DNA from: Euryodendron excelsum
Taxonomy: Eukaryota > Streptophyta > Magnoliopsida > Ericales > Pentaphylacaceae
Direction of reading: 5' to 3'
Assembly: GCA_033060915.1 (NCBI GenBank)
Contig: CM065392.1
Coordinates: forward strand, 11,619,501 to 11,683,500
Length of the DNA: 64,000 nucleotides
A program made the position numbers and the translations under genes. A model generated the notes under the pieces. It saw nothing but the letters and a program-made list of their open reading frames with translations, was not told the DNA's origin and did no database searches. Below, one piece after another: positions 13,821 to 26,648 of this stretch; the first letter of the stretch is position 1; each line of letters begins with the position of its first letter.

Positions 13821-15705
13821 CATATATATATATATATATATATATTAATAACTTCAATGTTGAAAATACGTCACTTTTTAAAAAGTAGGGATGCCATAGT
13901 GGGAATTGAACTATTGATTTCTTGCTCAAGTTGAAAACACATACCACCAAATTGTGGTAACAATTGCATAAAATTTTGTAATGTAAATTATTTATTTTCA
14001 AAATTGTTGGAAAATTTATGGCCTGGACGATCTAGGCTAGGGTTTAATATAATAATGTAGTTATTCTATCATGTTATATATGTGTTGCAGGTCAATATTG
14101 GCCTATATTGAGCTATCATGGTCAATATCGTTATTTGTTGTGAAATATCACTGTGATATGCTATGATATTTGCAACATCGAGGTGAGATATTTCCGAGAT
14201 AGAGAATTTCCAATTTGATGGTAATTTTAAGGATTATAATCTTAATTTATTGTCCATATTTGACTTATTTTACGTACTATGTAATTGTCAGTTGAACTAA
14301 AGTCAATATTATTTAACTTCTGTATATATAATGTGTATATGGTAAATTAAAGTCGTTAGCATCAATATTAATTCTTTAAGCAATATGGAGTATGGACTAT
14401 TTTAGATGGTTTGTTTTTATTTATCTTATGACTTCATTAAGTAGTTTTTTTTTAATTTTCATAATTGTTTGAGCTTTTTGTTCATTTTATATAATGTGTC
14501 TTTGCATATTGCCTGATACCGCTATGCTACACTGGGTTTGAATCAACTTTGAAATTCCTTCGCTCACTTATTTGGATAAACTCTTATACCGGTTTTTTTA
14601 ACTACTTTTTCTTAATTGAAATTAAAATTTTTACGTTTTTATAGGCTTTTGATTCAGGCTTAAAAATTCTAATATTCTACCATTTTATGGGCTTTAGCTT
14701 AGGTTTTTTATTTTTCGTTCACCGAAACTCATTTAAATAAAGTTTCATCGGATTTTTTAACAAGCTTTTTTCATTTTTACTAGTTTTTCAATTAAAGTTT
14801 GAATTTTTAACTTTTTATGGACTTGTAATTTAGGATGTAAACTTTTTTAGTTTCAAAAATCACAACGAAAAGTTAGTAGAAAAATAAAAAAAAAATATCT
14901 AGTAGCAAAAAGCCGGTAAAAAATTGATCCTATAACTCAATACAAAATCCTTTTTCCACAAATTCAAATTTGGGCCAAGTAAGACCTAGGTGTACCCCAA
15001 CCCAAATGATGATCAATGGACTAGACCAGACAAAACTTTGGTTTGGCAAGTGGGTTTTAGATCAGCTCGGTCCAATGTGGAACCATTAGTTTTAAGATTC
15101 AAGCCCACAGCCTCTGAAACCCAGCCAATGGCCAGTGGTTATATTATACTACTGAATATATGACGGCATTTGTGTAAATGTCCCAACAAATGGGAAGAGC
15201 ATGGTAATATAATTATATTTGGAGAATAAAATAAAAACTAATTTGTTTTAAGTAATTTGTACTTAAAACTCGACCTATGGGCGTTTAAATAAGATTAAAA
15301 TAATCCACAACAAATTACAATTGAAACTTCACTAAAACAATGTTTGAATTTGAAATCACCAAGACTTAACGTTGAATATCTTCAGTGAAAGGTAAAATTA
15401 TATTTTTAATTTAAAAAATCAGTTATTTTTTAAGCTTGAATATTTAAACTTCAGTCCATGGTTTCCGCATTAATTATTTAGTATTTAAAATACGTAGTAG
15501 TAAATTTCTAATATTATACCAACTACTACTACTATGATTTAAGCATTGTGATGTGGGACTCATCAAATATATGGAGGATAAAAACCATAACAGGAGTAGC
15601 ACTAAAAAAGCTGAGTGCTACCTAACTACTCCGATTTTTTCTCCCCTATATAAGAGTATGCGTAGAAATTCTTTGCTGCAATACAATATGTAACTGCAAT
15701 TTTAC

Positions 15706-15746
<41 letters not shown>

Positions 15747-16042
15747 TTAACCTGCTTATCCCGTGTAGAAATACCTTAATTAACATGAAACCTATGAACT
15801 GAAAAAACCACAATAACAACACTCATCATTAGAGCATGGTTGTGAACTTCTGATTTGAATTTATCCCATATTATTCAATAATGTTCTTATCCTTTTCCCA
15901 CATTTTTCGTATATCTGAATGATTCTCATATTTTTCTGAATTTTTTGAGTTACTCAAGACAATTATAGAATAAGAAAGACTATTCCTAAGTTCTTCAATA
16001 TTTATTATTGATTATTCCTAGCACTTGGTGTACACTGTAGCT
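13821..16042. other. AT-rich intergenic DNA with (GA)n in left arm
   Basis: No gene recognised. It contains a GA microsatellite at 15710-15744, 35 bases long; the right-arm copy at 45582-45604 is only 23 bases. Confidence 0.4.
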
Positions 16043-18054
16043 CACTACAAGAAAATTGGCCTTTTGCGACGGTTAATTACCGCCAGCAAAATATATATCA
16101 ACCGCCTCTAAAGTATATAACGGCAGTTGCACGATGAAAAAACCAATTGCTATTTAGGTAGGCGTTAGGAAAACTAACATGACAGTAAAGCTACCGCCGA
16201 TAAACAAAAATGGCGGTTCAAAAGGTGGTATTAACCCGCTTCAATTGATATCGACATTTTAAGTTCGTTTAACGGCAATTCAATGTCATGCAGTTAATAT
16301 ATGTCTTTTGTGGTGGGTTATTACTGCCTTTATAGGTTATACCATTACTGGTGGTTCTATGGCAGTTATGTATTACCGCTGCTAAAGATAAATATTTATT
16401 ATGATCTACATTTAGTAATAAAATCTTATATTATACTCTGTGACTTGTCCTATAAAAATATATATATCTACATTTAAACTGCATATTATCTATTCATGAT
16501 ATGTAATTAATATGCAAAATAAAAAAATTGTCTAAAAAATTATCAGACATCCAATACAAAAAGTTAAAAGTTTTTTCATTACTAAAAGTGTCAATGTACC
16601 AAAATAAATCAATACATACCAACTTGATAAGTTTCAAGACAAAAGATATATACAAGTCAAAACCGATCACTCCAAAATGTGAACCACTACAAAAGTTCAA
16701 TAGGCCATAAAAAACAAATGTCCCACATGTCAAGCCTTGCATATGTGTGCATCTATCTCCTCTCAATCTGCACATAAAGAAAAAATGACAAAGAAATAAG
16801 AAATTTACCTATTAATAGTATCAAGCATTAAAAATAGGACAAAATATGCAATATTAATGTACTGAACCGTACATTATTAGAAGGCCAAGCTACACATTTA
16901 TTAACAGCATCTCCAATTGTGTTCACACCTTTATGTTGTCTTATCAAATATTGACGAGATTTATAACCTTCTTAATATGTACTTCCCAAAATATGTCAAT
17001 GACCAATACAATATATTTAAACTTGCAGTCACATCATTCCATAATGGAAATAAAGAAAAAAGAAAATTAGATAAATTCAATGTTTTCACCAAGTGATTCA
17101 TGAAATGACTTATCTTGGTCAGTAACACATAATAGATTGGTATATATATTGCCAGAATAATTGAATAGTTTAGAGCCTATGTTTTCCTCAAATTGTAAAA
17201 AACAAAGGGGTTGTCCAACTTCTCAAAATAAGGTGCAGACCTTGTTTTTCAGCTGACTTTAGAGTAAAATATGAATCTACTAGAAGTAAATCAGCATACA
17301 AATCTTACATGGTTAGAAAGTCCTATGAGTCTACTTTCTAATAAAAAAAACGAAGCATAATTTACTTGACTGTGAAGAGAGATATGTCTGTTTAACTAAA
17401 GAGTGTCAGAGCTGCCTGTAGAATTCAAAAATACAGATTGGGTAGATTGGTGCAGATTGGGCAGGGATCACATCAAATGGGAGACCTAATATTGTCTATT
17501 ATGCATTTGTGCAAATGTATTGTGCCCTTATGCAAATATATCAACAAAACAATCAACCGAAACAATATAAAAATCATTTACATTTAAGTGAGAGAAAGTG
17601 AGAAAGCATAAAAATCATCTACTGAATATATAGTATCCTAGACAAATATTCTAGGGAACAAATATAGTTAAAAGAGAATGATGCAATAGTATAAAATTCG
17701 ATCAGTTTATGCAAATAGTTTACAACTTTAAAGCTTTAGTATTTTTTGAAAAAGTATGCCAATTTGGCTGTGCCAGTGAAATGATGACAACTTCTTTTAC
17801 CAAAAAGCTCTGGAATCCCTAAAAGACTAAATGGATAGTGAATGACAAAAGGAAAACACAAACACTAGGAAAGCTGATAAGCATGCTAGGGGAGGGCTAG
17901 TTGATAACTGAAAGGGAAATGTATGGGGGTTTTATTAATAGATTTCAGAATCTAAATTACCTCCTCTTTGGATTGCTGCCAGAACAAACAATAAGAAAAG
18001 TTACTTTTACATTTGGTGTCTACTCTCTTAGACCCATGAATAGATCGATGTTGA

Positions 18055-18085
<31 letters not shown>

Positions 18086-18816
18086 AAGAATGTTAAATCG
18101 AGATAAAATGAATTAATAAAAACAAGTTATGAAACTCTTGAACTTATTATCTTCCTATGTACATGAATAAATTGGCTACGTGTACTTGTTTTCGTAAGTT
18201 ATAGGTAATAAATGTGGTGACAAAAATTGGTTTATATAGCATCCATGATCCAATCAAGCTTTCAAGTTCCAACGCCAACACCCAACTTCAAATTGATACT
18301 ATGAAACAACCTCAGAATACCACAAGTACAACATATCCCAATAAGAAAAATTAGAACAAAAAAATGACACAAGAAGAAATCAATACCTTCCTAATAGTCA
18401 ATACCTTCCTTAAAATCAAATTTCATACTTGAATTGGTAGAAGTATTTTAGGAAGACCAAACTTCTATAATAACCTCAACGAAGCTCCTACAGAACCATA
18501 TGCCAGCATGTAATTCATTTCCATGAGAATTCTTCCCTAGAACAGTTGGCGAGAGAAAAAAATATCAGGAATTTTTTTTTGGTAAAAAAATTGAAAGGAT
18601 AAAGTATAAATGAGTAAGAAGAGCATTTAATATACCTTATCAAGTCTTAGAATTGAACAGAATATATAAATTTTTTATACTATGAGCTGTTTCTTGTAAG
18701 GCGGAATCCTAAACGAGCAACAACTCTAATTGCACTTAGAATTCGAGCTGCAAAATAGAGAACCATATTCTAAAATAAGAGTAATGTTTAAGCTACAAGA
18801 AGAAGAAGAAGAAGAA

Positions 18817-18849
<33 letters not shown>

Positions 18850-19962
18850 CAAGACCCCTACCAACAGACTAAAAATTATAGCAATAATTCCTAAAGAACC
18901 TAACAAATTGAAACACAAACACGGGCATAGAAAACATTTTTCAAAGACAAGAACATCACCAAAGATCAAAGAAATCAAGGATATACCTTTAAGAAGCACA
19001 CAGCTTTGTGTTGTTGATGGAAAACCCTTCTCCAGCTATACTGAGTATAAAAAAATAAAAAAACAAATCCCTTAGCTAGTATTCTCTCCCAGCCACTGCC
19101 ACACCACTACAACCACTGCCCCACACTCCACCCTCACCCAATAACATCAACCCCTCTCCAATATTCCAAAAAAAAATTCAATAGAAAATTTATCAACACA
19201 AAATTCATCTCCAATATTAAGAAAAAGAAGAAATTAAATGCAAAAAATAAAAAAAATTTAACAAAAAATCTTAAAACCCTAACATTCCTTGGATTGGGTG
19301 TGAGTGATCGATGGTGGCACCAGTGGGGGTGGAGGTGGAGGAAGATGTTGTGCCCCGGTAGAGATGGAGAAATATGTTGTTGTGTTGACAGAGGCGGAGA
19401 AAGACTCTCATGGCACCGGCGGAAGTGGAGACCATGAGGAGGCTGTTGGGTGGGGGTTGAAAGGGTTAGGGTCTTACGGCTTTAGAGAGATCAAGTGAGA
19501 GAGAGAGAGAAAGAGCACAGAGAGATGGAGAGAGTACATAGAGAGATTGAAGACTAAAAACCAAGAGAGCTGACTGAAGTCAATTTTGGGAAAAAACCTT
19601 TTGGAGGGAAAATCGCCGTTTCATTAGATAGAGGGAAAAATTGGAACAATAAAAAAAATGGAGGGAAATAAATTAATGATGTTGCACTGGAGAATTAAGG
19701 CCATCAATGTAAACTTGATGACGTCGTTTATAGTTATAGTTTGACCGGTGGTTTCCAAAAAATGCCGGTAGGAGTTCTATATAGCCGATCTATTGTTTTA
19801 CAGTGCTAATTGACAGTTTTTTTTTTTGCGGTGGTAATAATAAACTGCCTTTAATATACAAATATAATGACAGTAATTTATCGCCATTAGTAATAATCCA
19901 TAAAGGTGATTTTGTGACCTGTGGTTAAAACTACCGGCTCTAAAAATCACATTTCTTGTAAG
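16043..19962. mobile_element. Non-autonomous CACTA (En/Spm) transposon, left-arm copy
   Basis: The left end is the canonical CACTACAAGAAAATT. The right end reads atttcttgtaag, a decayed inverted copy. Both subterminal regions (about 16065-16390 and 19735-19940) are full of ACCGCC/GGCGGT-like motifs, as expected for transposase binding arrays of this superfamily. The roughly 3.5-kb interior has no recognisable transposase, only simple repeats such as (AAG)n at 18057-18090 and (GAT)n at 18818-18848 and AT-rich filler. No clean 3-bp target duplication was found because the right end is degenerate. Confidence 0.85.
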
Positions 19963-20849
19963 AAGACCTTAAACTTGTGACCACTTTTGGATTAGCAATG
20001 TTTCGTCAGTGCATTAATTAGCTAGAATAGTAGAGGAAAACTTTATACATTTGTAATCCTTTTATTTCAAAACAAAACCAAGTACCATCATAAAAGGAGC
20101 CTCCTCTTGGATAATGACAGTTCAACTGTAAGCTTCAGTCTGGACTTTGAAAATGATTCATAATACTTGGGGATGGTGCCAGAGAAATTATCTCTGAAGC
20201 ATGCATGCATTGCAGCTCCCTATCTTTCCATTTTCATTGTAGAATGAGCTTAGCTTTAGCAACTTGGTCTCTTTTCCATTTAATCTAGTTTAATTACGTA
20301 GTTTACTTGCTCTTGAAATGAGAGGAGCCCGAGCACCCTATTTACAAGAAGAAAAATACTATTTTTTTAGAAATTTTGTAAAGAAAATTTTACTAGAATG
20401 ATGTGGTTAGCTGTAATAATTTTGCAAGACTATCACGATGAGTATTTTGTGTAGAAGTGAATGACTTTCATTCACTCACATTATCTTGTACATAAATTCA
20501 TATAGAATTTTTTGGTTCTATACCTTTATAATAAACAGGGGTTGCCAAGAATATGTTAAATGGTAACTTCAACTATTAAATGCATGGACAATAAATTTGG
20601 TAGTTTTGGCCCCATTTTGCACATTTTTGAGGTTTCTGCTCAATAATGTGACGGTCCTAGCAGTACAAGACAATTGCCTCAACCCTTGTAGATATATAGA
20701 TCCTATTCCTAGGTTTGGTTTGGCTTGGACAATTGTCTCCAACCTCAACTAGCTAGTCCTTTTACAATGTCATTAGACATAGTTAAGCTTGTCAATGCAT
20801 GAAGGTTTCCAAAAAGAAGCATTAGATATACGGCCCATTACAATTCTGA
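19963..20849. other. Intergenic DNA in left arm
   Basis: Between the CACTA element and the LINE fragment. No gene or repeat recognised. Confidence 0.35.
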
Positions 20850-21414
20850 CATGATAATTGGATAGGGGATAATCCTCTAAGGATCAAATTTCCAAGGCTC
20901 TTCTCCATATCCATCCAAAAGAATGATATGGTAAATACTGTGTTTGCACAAGCATCAGGGAAATGGAACTTGTTGTTTAGAAGGGAGATGCATGATTCGG
21001 AAAATTGGAGAGCTTATCTAAATTGAGACCATTACTCTCTACCTTCTCACCTGCTCCAGAGAAGAAGGATTCATCTTATTGGTTGGCAGATCAGAATGGG
21101 CAGTTTTCAAGTAAATCCTTTGACAAAGCTTTTGAAGAATCTAAGGTTTAGCTAAATCTATTTTCAACACCATCTGGAAAATAAAGGCCCCTTTAAAGTC
21201 CATCTTTTTTTGCTGGCTAGCTTCAAAGGATAGAATCAAATCAAAGGTAATGCTTGCATCAAGAGTATCTCATCAGCAAGGGAGGGAGGTTATCTATGAT
21301 ATTTGCAAGCAGGATTCTGAAACTTCAGAACATTTGCTACTTCACTGTAGTTTTGCCTGGAAAATATGGTCATCCATCTTGCAATGGTGGGGTGTTCCTT
21401 GGCTATGTCCTAGT
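20850..21414 (+). pseudogene. LINE reverse transcriptase zinc-binding (zf-RVT) tail, left-arm copy
   Basis: Conceptual translation across stops and frame changes gives the familiar end of a plant L1-type LINE: SYWLADQNGQF, then a WKIKAPLKSIFFCWLA segment and the zinc-binding CKQDSETSEHLLLHC with WSSILQWWGVPW. At least one stop and one frameshift are present and no RT catalytic part is seen, so this is a dead 3' fragment. It is interrupted at 21415 by a TIR element. The few bases after that element (24247-24285) may be its continuation. Confidence 0.8.
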
Positions 21415-24246
21415 GGCATGTTTGGTACAAGGGAATGGAATGGAATGGAATGAGTGTTCCCACTTTTATTTTCATTCTCTTGTTTGGTACCACAATTTAA
21501 AATTAGAATGCCTATTCTCAGGAATGCCTATTCTAACATTTAGTTGGAATGACCATTCCCATATTTTTAAGTGGTAATGAGCATTCCATTCCCACGTGTA
21601 ATGAAAACCTAAATTGAAATTTCTCTTTTCGATCGACTCTGGACTTCCCTTCGCCGACTTTGAGCTCTCCTCATTTCTGATCTCTCTGTCGCTCTACGCT
21701 ACCGAGGTATTTCTCTCTCTCTCTCTCTGTGGTTGATTCATCGTCATCTCTCCTCTCTTCTCTTCAAGCAGCAAGAAATCCCTAAAGCTGTATCTTTGAA
21801 TTTCAGCTTTTATTCAACTTTTTGTTCAATCGGTGATATACTTACACACACGCAGACATATATTTATATATAACCTGATGTAAATATATAATTTGCTTCC
21901 AAGGTTCTCTTTGAAGGCAAACCCTAGAAGTCAAAGTTCTCTTGCTGCTCCATATAGTTTCCAACCAGCTTGTCGACGATCGGTGACCGGCAAGCATTCT
22001 CCAAAACCCCCTATTATCTTACTCAATTTCTCTTCTTACTTTCTGCATCGGTAATTTTTTTTTTTTTTTTTGTTTGTTTGTTCCTACTATGAAATTGAAG
22101 TAAGAGCCATGCAAGTGAATTATTTGTGTATTTTTAGAATGTAAATCTAATTTGTATGTCTAAATAGATCATAATCTAGGGCTTTTTTATGCTTATTTAA
22201 GAATTGTGTTATCTTTAGTTTGTTTGATTGTTGGATAGAGCAGAAAAGGATATTGGAGTAGTTCCTCCACACCTCAGAATCAGGGTGTGGGTAAAATTTC
22301 TTGTTGAGAAGAAGACACACACATACATACATACAGATATATATATATACGAAATTTGATTTTTGACATGTAATTACCTATCTGCATTTGTACACTGCTG
22401 AAAGGAATCTGTAAATTAACTCCTAGAAAGGAATCTGCCTAGAACTTATAAATTAGATCACATTACTGCCTTGTCTCATTAAACTATCTAAATTGGTTCC
22501 CATCATATAGTTGAATATGGTTCTTGTTCCATGGTTCCCTTTAACATGTCATGGTTTTTGCAATTAAATGCTTGATGCCGTCAAGTATTCTAGTGAGTTT
22601 TTTTTTTTTGATAAGTAAAGAAATTTTAAAGTCTTCTAATGAGTTATTCTTAAAAAGATTTTTGAGATGTTCACTTGAAGAAGATATTCTTCAAATTGCA
22701 TTTCTTGTCTTGTAGAGGTTTCTTAACTTCTGAAAGTGTAATTGTATTAAATGCTATGATGTCTCATCAACTAGTACCACTGTAGTCATTGGGAGAAGTT
22801 CAGTATGATTTTTCCCAATTCTGTTTCTATCAAAATCTTTAAATTTTTATTGCATTCATGCAGATCTGAAGGAGTTGAGAATTGAGAAGACATTTCTATT
22901 CTTTTTTCTTTTTTATTTATTTATCTAATTTCTGTGAAAGTTTGATCCAACTACCATGCTCTAGTTTATGAGAACAGATTCTAGTTTTAGGATGGGATGT
23001 GTTGCATCTAGAGCCTTGAGCCCTAAGCTGAGGCATGGTTTCTCAGGCCCATTAACTAGATTTCTAGAAATTTTCATGTTGGTGCATGACCAGCAGGACC
23101 TCCAGTGACATACACAGTAATTTAAGAACTTATCAGGTGGAAGTGTATATCACGAATCAATGAAATTAGATCAGGTCATTTGGATCTGATATCATTGGCT
23201 CAAATCCAAATTATCTGACCATCCTAGATATCTGTAAAGCAATTTTTTTTTTTTTTTTTTTGTTATACAATGCCAGTTCCTCATGGAGTTTTAGACATTT
23301 TTCTGATGTGTTTTATCTGTTCTATTTATAAAATAAATGGTGCTTCTAATGGTCCACAAGTATGGAGAGTTCTAATATAGAGATAGGAGTATAAAATAAT
23401 TGGTACTTCTGTTGTGTTTTCCTTATTGCAATTTGTTTCCTTGTTGAATTGGTTTTACTGGGAAGTAGTTCACCTAAGCCAACTTAGTTACCAGTTCCCT
23501 TTTCATATTAATAGATCCTAAGTGAATTAAAAAACCATATAGTTAAATCTGCCAATTTGTAAATTAACTCCTAGAAAAGAATCTGCCCAGAACTTATAAA
23601 TTAGATCAAATTACTGCCTTTTCTCATTAAACTATCTAAATTGGTTCCCATCATTCTGTATGTCTTTAATAGTTTTTGAATGACATGAACTAACTGCTAG
23701 TTAGATTATACTACCAAAGCTCATATATACATGTATTTCCATAGAATTTCTCTCCTCCCTTTTATGCTCCCTTTTCTGGACTTGACTTACTTTTAAGTCT
23801 TAGACTTCTCTGTAATAGGAAAACGATATTGAATTATTCTTGTTCTTATATGTATTGGCTAGCTCTTGGATAAGTATTTTTTTATCTTTTCTTTTGCAAT
23901 GACTGCATGGCTAGGTCTAAACTCTAGTCTTAGACTTCCCTTTTCTTTTGGACTATCAATTCTCCCCGTTTTTTTTGTTCATATGTCCAATGATATATAT
24001 ATATATATATATACATGTATATGTATATGTATATATTGCTCTAGCTTGTATATGTCTCTGGTAATATTCATTCCATTCCAATACTTAATAAACATTACCA
24101 AACATAGGAATGAGAATGGTCATTCAATTCCATCTTATCAACCAAACAAGGGAATGAGAATACTTATTCCATTTCATTCCATTCTCATTCTCATTCCATT
24201 CCCATTCCCATTCCATTCCATTCCATTCTCTTGTACCAAACATAAC
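21415..24246. mobile_element. TIR DNA transposon (~2.83 kb, non-autonomous), left copy complete
   Basis: The left end is GGCATGTTTGGTACAAG followed by repeated GGAATG. The right end is the inverted match, tattccatt repeats then CTTGTACCAAACATAAC. It splits the LINE fragment: flanking cctagt and aacatgaagaga can be read across as continuing LINE. No transposase is visible. The inside near the left end (about 21620-21960) looks like a gene leader: CT-rich, an exon-like stretch, then CCGAG followed by GTATTTC. A 96-base segment at 22411-22506 is repeated directly at 23559-23654. Target duplication not identified; superfamily uncertain. Confidence 0.65.
22411..23654 (+). repeat. 96-bp direct repeat pair inside the TIR element
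   Basis: 22411-22506 and 23559-23654 both run from gtaaattaactcctagaaa to ttggttcccatcat with only a few substitutions. The inner border of the inverted duplication lies about 37 bases beyond the second copy. Confidence 0.85.
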
Positions 24247-24285
24247 ATGAAGAGATGGATTGTAATTAAAAATTAAAACTACCAG
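24247..24285 (+). other. Short LINE continuation up to chromovirus breakpoint
   Basis: Thirty-nine bases between the end of the TIR element and the first recognisable gag sequence. A reading such as NMKRWIVIK would continue the interrupted LINE frame, but the match is weak. The junction with gag falls at about 24285, within ten bases. Confidence 0.3.
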
Positions 24286-24866
24286 GAAACCACCTCCCAT
24301 AGAGTTTTTGAATGCCCCCATAGACAAGCTTTAAATGCTTTACAAACTTCTTTGTCTGATGATGCGCAAGAACCAGACAAAGAGGAGGAAGCTGAAGGAG
24401 CCCCACGGATGGGTGCCATATGCTTGCTTAATGCCTTAAAGAAGCAAGTCGAGACAAAGAGGGCCTTGCCCAAAGGCCTAATGTTTGTGGATCTGCGCAT
24501 CAATGGCAAGTTGACCAGGGCCATGATTGACACCGGCGCCACTCATAACTTCGTGTTAGACACGGAGGCGACACGCTTGGGCCTAAAGCTAGAGAAGGAC
24601 TCAAGCAAGATGAAGGCCGTGAACTCAGCAGCTCGTCCCATCCAGGGAGTAGCTAAATCAGTGCCAGTAAAGTTGCAAAATTGGGAAGTGCATGCAACTT
24701 CACCGCCGTTCCTATGGATGATTTCCAAGTGATTTTGGGCATAGAGTTTCTGAGGGACACCAAGGCTATTACAATACCCTTTGCTAGCTTATTGTGCTTG
24801 ATGGGGAAGGACCCCTGCCTTGTTTCCATCGCGGCTTAATCCTCTAAAGACAAGTTTCTCTAGGCG
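24286..24866 (+). pseudogene. Ty3 chromovirus gag tail (zinc knuckle) and protease, broken
   Basis: The frame opens in the end of the gag nucleocapsid (HRVFECPHRQALNAL, the last Cys of a CCHC knuckle and its usual follower). It continues into an aspartic protease with the active-site motif DTGATHNFV. A frameshift follows near 24690: the continuation (FQVILGIEFL) is in another frame and then hits stops before 24866. The beginning of gag is missing here and lies at 52860-53565 on the other strand. Confidence 0.85.
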
Positions 24867-25442
24867 ATGCAACTTAAAAAGGGGGTGAAGCGCGGTGAAC
24901 CAACATTTGTGGCAGCTTTGTCGGTGAATGAGGAAATGGAACAAGGACCCGTGCCGCCAACTATCAAAAGAGTTCTACGTGAATTTTTGGATGTGATGCC
25001 CAAAGAACTACTCAAAGCACTACCTCCACGGCGACCGGTGGATCATGAAATTGAGTTGTTGCCAGGGGTAAAACCTCCTGCTCGTGGGCCGTATAGAATG
25101 GCCCCTCCTGAGCTCGCGGAGCTAAGAAAACAATTGGATGAATTGATTGAAGCGGGCTTTGTTCGCCCCACTAAAACACCATTTGGAGCCCCCGTGCTTT
25201 TTCAAAAGAAGCATGATGAGAGTCTGCAGCTGTGTGTGGACTATCGGGCTCTCAACAAGGTGACGGTGAAGAACAAGTATCCTATCCCACTGATTGCAGA
25301 TCTCTTTGATCAATTGTGCGATGCCAAGTTCTTCACCAAGCTCGATTTGCGATCAGGCTATTATCAAGTGCGCATAGCGGATGGGGATGAACCGAAGACC
25401 ACTTGTGTGACTCGGTACGAGACATTTGAGTTCTTGATGTAG
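24867..25442 (+). pseudogene. Ty3 chromovirus reverse transcriptase fragment
   Basis: A 191-codon open stretch of Ty3-type reverse transcriptase: [13 protein letters not shown], then [19 protein letters not shown] (about residue 123) and [12 protein letters not shown]. It stops at YETFEFLM, before the YxDD catalytic box, and the next sequence is already integrase. RT thumb, RNase H and the integrase core are therefore deleted. Not functional. Confidence 0.9.
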
Positions 25443-26143
25443 CTCAATTTTGTTTCAATTTTCAGAAGAGTTCTTCCACTAACAAGAGCCCTTTTGAGAT
25501 TGTTATAGGTCAGTAGCCACTGATGCCCCGCACAGTGGATGAGCCTTATATTGGAAAGTCTCCGAGAGCCTACAACTTCACCAAAGAATGGAGGCAGGGG
25601 AATGAAGTAGCAAGAGCTTACTTAGAGAAGGCTTCCAAGAGAATGAAGAAGTGGGCAGATCAAGGAAGAAGGCCGCTAGAGTTCCAAGTTGAAGACCTAG
25701 TGCTTGTGAAGCTGACGCCTGAACAACTCAGATTCCTTCGCAACTGCGACAGACGCCTAGTGCAAAAATACGAGGGACCTGTTCCGGTTGTAGCCAAGAT
25801 TGGGAAGGCGTCTTATAGGGTCGAGCCTCCAGCCTGGATGAAAGTACATCCAGTGTTCCACGTGAGTTGTCTTAAGCCCTACCATGCAGATCAAGAAGAT
25901 TCAAATCGCAACATCTCCACAAGAGCAGCCATCAACGCTAAGCCACCAACGCCAAAACAAGTTGAAGAAATTCTCACCGACAGAGTGGTCAAGGCAAGGC
26001 GCCCACGCCTAGAATACTTAGTGAAGTGGAAGGATCTTGGAGACGAGGAGATTAGCTGGGAGAAGGCGGAAGACTTGCAACCGTTCGTGGACGAGCTCAA
26101 GGAGTACCTTGCTTCAAAGTCTACGAGGACGTCGACCACATAA
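25443..26143 (+). pseudogene. Ty3 chromovirus integrase C-terminus with chromodomain
   Basis: Starts with the end of the integrase core (SSSTNKSPFEIV), interrupted by an in-frame TAG near 25513, then SPRAYNFTKEW and MKKWADQGRR. The GPY/F-type segment follows (RLVQKYEGPVPV, HPVFHVSCLKPYH), and last a chromodomain with YLVKWKDLGDEEISWE. The chromodomain places the element among plant chromoviruses. It ends at TAA just before the polypurine tract. Confidence 0.9.
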
Positions 26144-26154
26144 GTGGGGGAGAG
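26144..26154 (+). other. Polypurine tract of the chromovirus
   Basis: Purine run gtgggggagag directly before the 3' LTR, the usual plus-strand primer position. Confidence 0.75.
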
Positions 26155-26648
26155 TGTCACGAGCTGCACTTCAAGGTTGGGCCCATGCCCTCATTTTCCA
26201 GTCTCGTGCTAACTCTATCATGTCTGTACATATTGTATAGAGTCTAGAGATGTAGGTTTGGTGTAAGATGCATGCGTAGATTTTCTCTTGTCAAGGTGTG
26301 CGGCATCCAAGTTTGTCGTGTCCTAGCCTTATCGAGAGGAGGATAGTAAGGTGAGTCCAAGTCCCTAGCTTGTTGGTTGTTGGCTAACTAAACTCCCCAC
26401 CTAATTGTAGTATGGAATTGCTTTGTTAATGCAATAAAAGTGATTTTGTTGCTTACAAATTGTGTGCCATTTGCCTCCATTGTTGCTTTAAACATTCTTA
26501 CCTTGTTGCCTCAAATTTGCTCACTTGTGCAACTTTGGGTGTGTGTGTTGGCTTAACTTGCGAAGTGCCCATTTGGCTGACTTGCTTGGTGCCATCTAAG
26601 ACAAGTGTTACACAGCCTAATTCACTTGAAAAGTGTCAGCTTGTGACA
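26155..26648 (+). mobile_element. 3' LTR of Ty3 chromovirus
   Basis: 494 bases beginning TGTCACGAGC and ending GTGACA, with short inverted ends TGTCAC/GTGACA. It matches the minus-strand LTR at 53609-54100 along its length with scattered differences, so the insertion is not recent. The outer flank is tgtgcatg (26649-26656), the same 8 bases that lie outside the other LTR on its strand. Confidence 0.9.

Larger units (their letters stand above)
8440..23691 (+). repeat. Left arm of a 15.25-kb inverted duplication
   Basis: Almost every base here has a reverse-complement partner in 37611-52859. Paired positions sum to about 61299 at the outer end and 61302 at the inner end, with drift up to 61334 between because microsatellite lengths differ. 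The outer match stops at 8440 inside TGA intron 1. The inner match stops at 23691 (within a few bases) inside a TIR element. Differences noticed are scattered single-base changes and repeat-number changes, so the duplication is young or the arms are being homogenised. Confidence 0.97.

Noticed and set aside
18793..19075. Poly-Met/poly-Ile open frames (and the copies at 42256-42541)
   Set aside because: Translations of GAT and AAG microsatellites inside the CACTA element.
19304..19498. Gly-rich open frame (copy at 41833-42027)
   Set aside because: No family match and not near a splice context; it lies within non-autonomous CACTA cargo.
25523..26143. 206-codon open frame as a host chromodomain protein
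   Set aside because: It is continuous with integrase remnants, a polypurine tract and an LTR, so it is the end of chromovirus pol.
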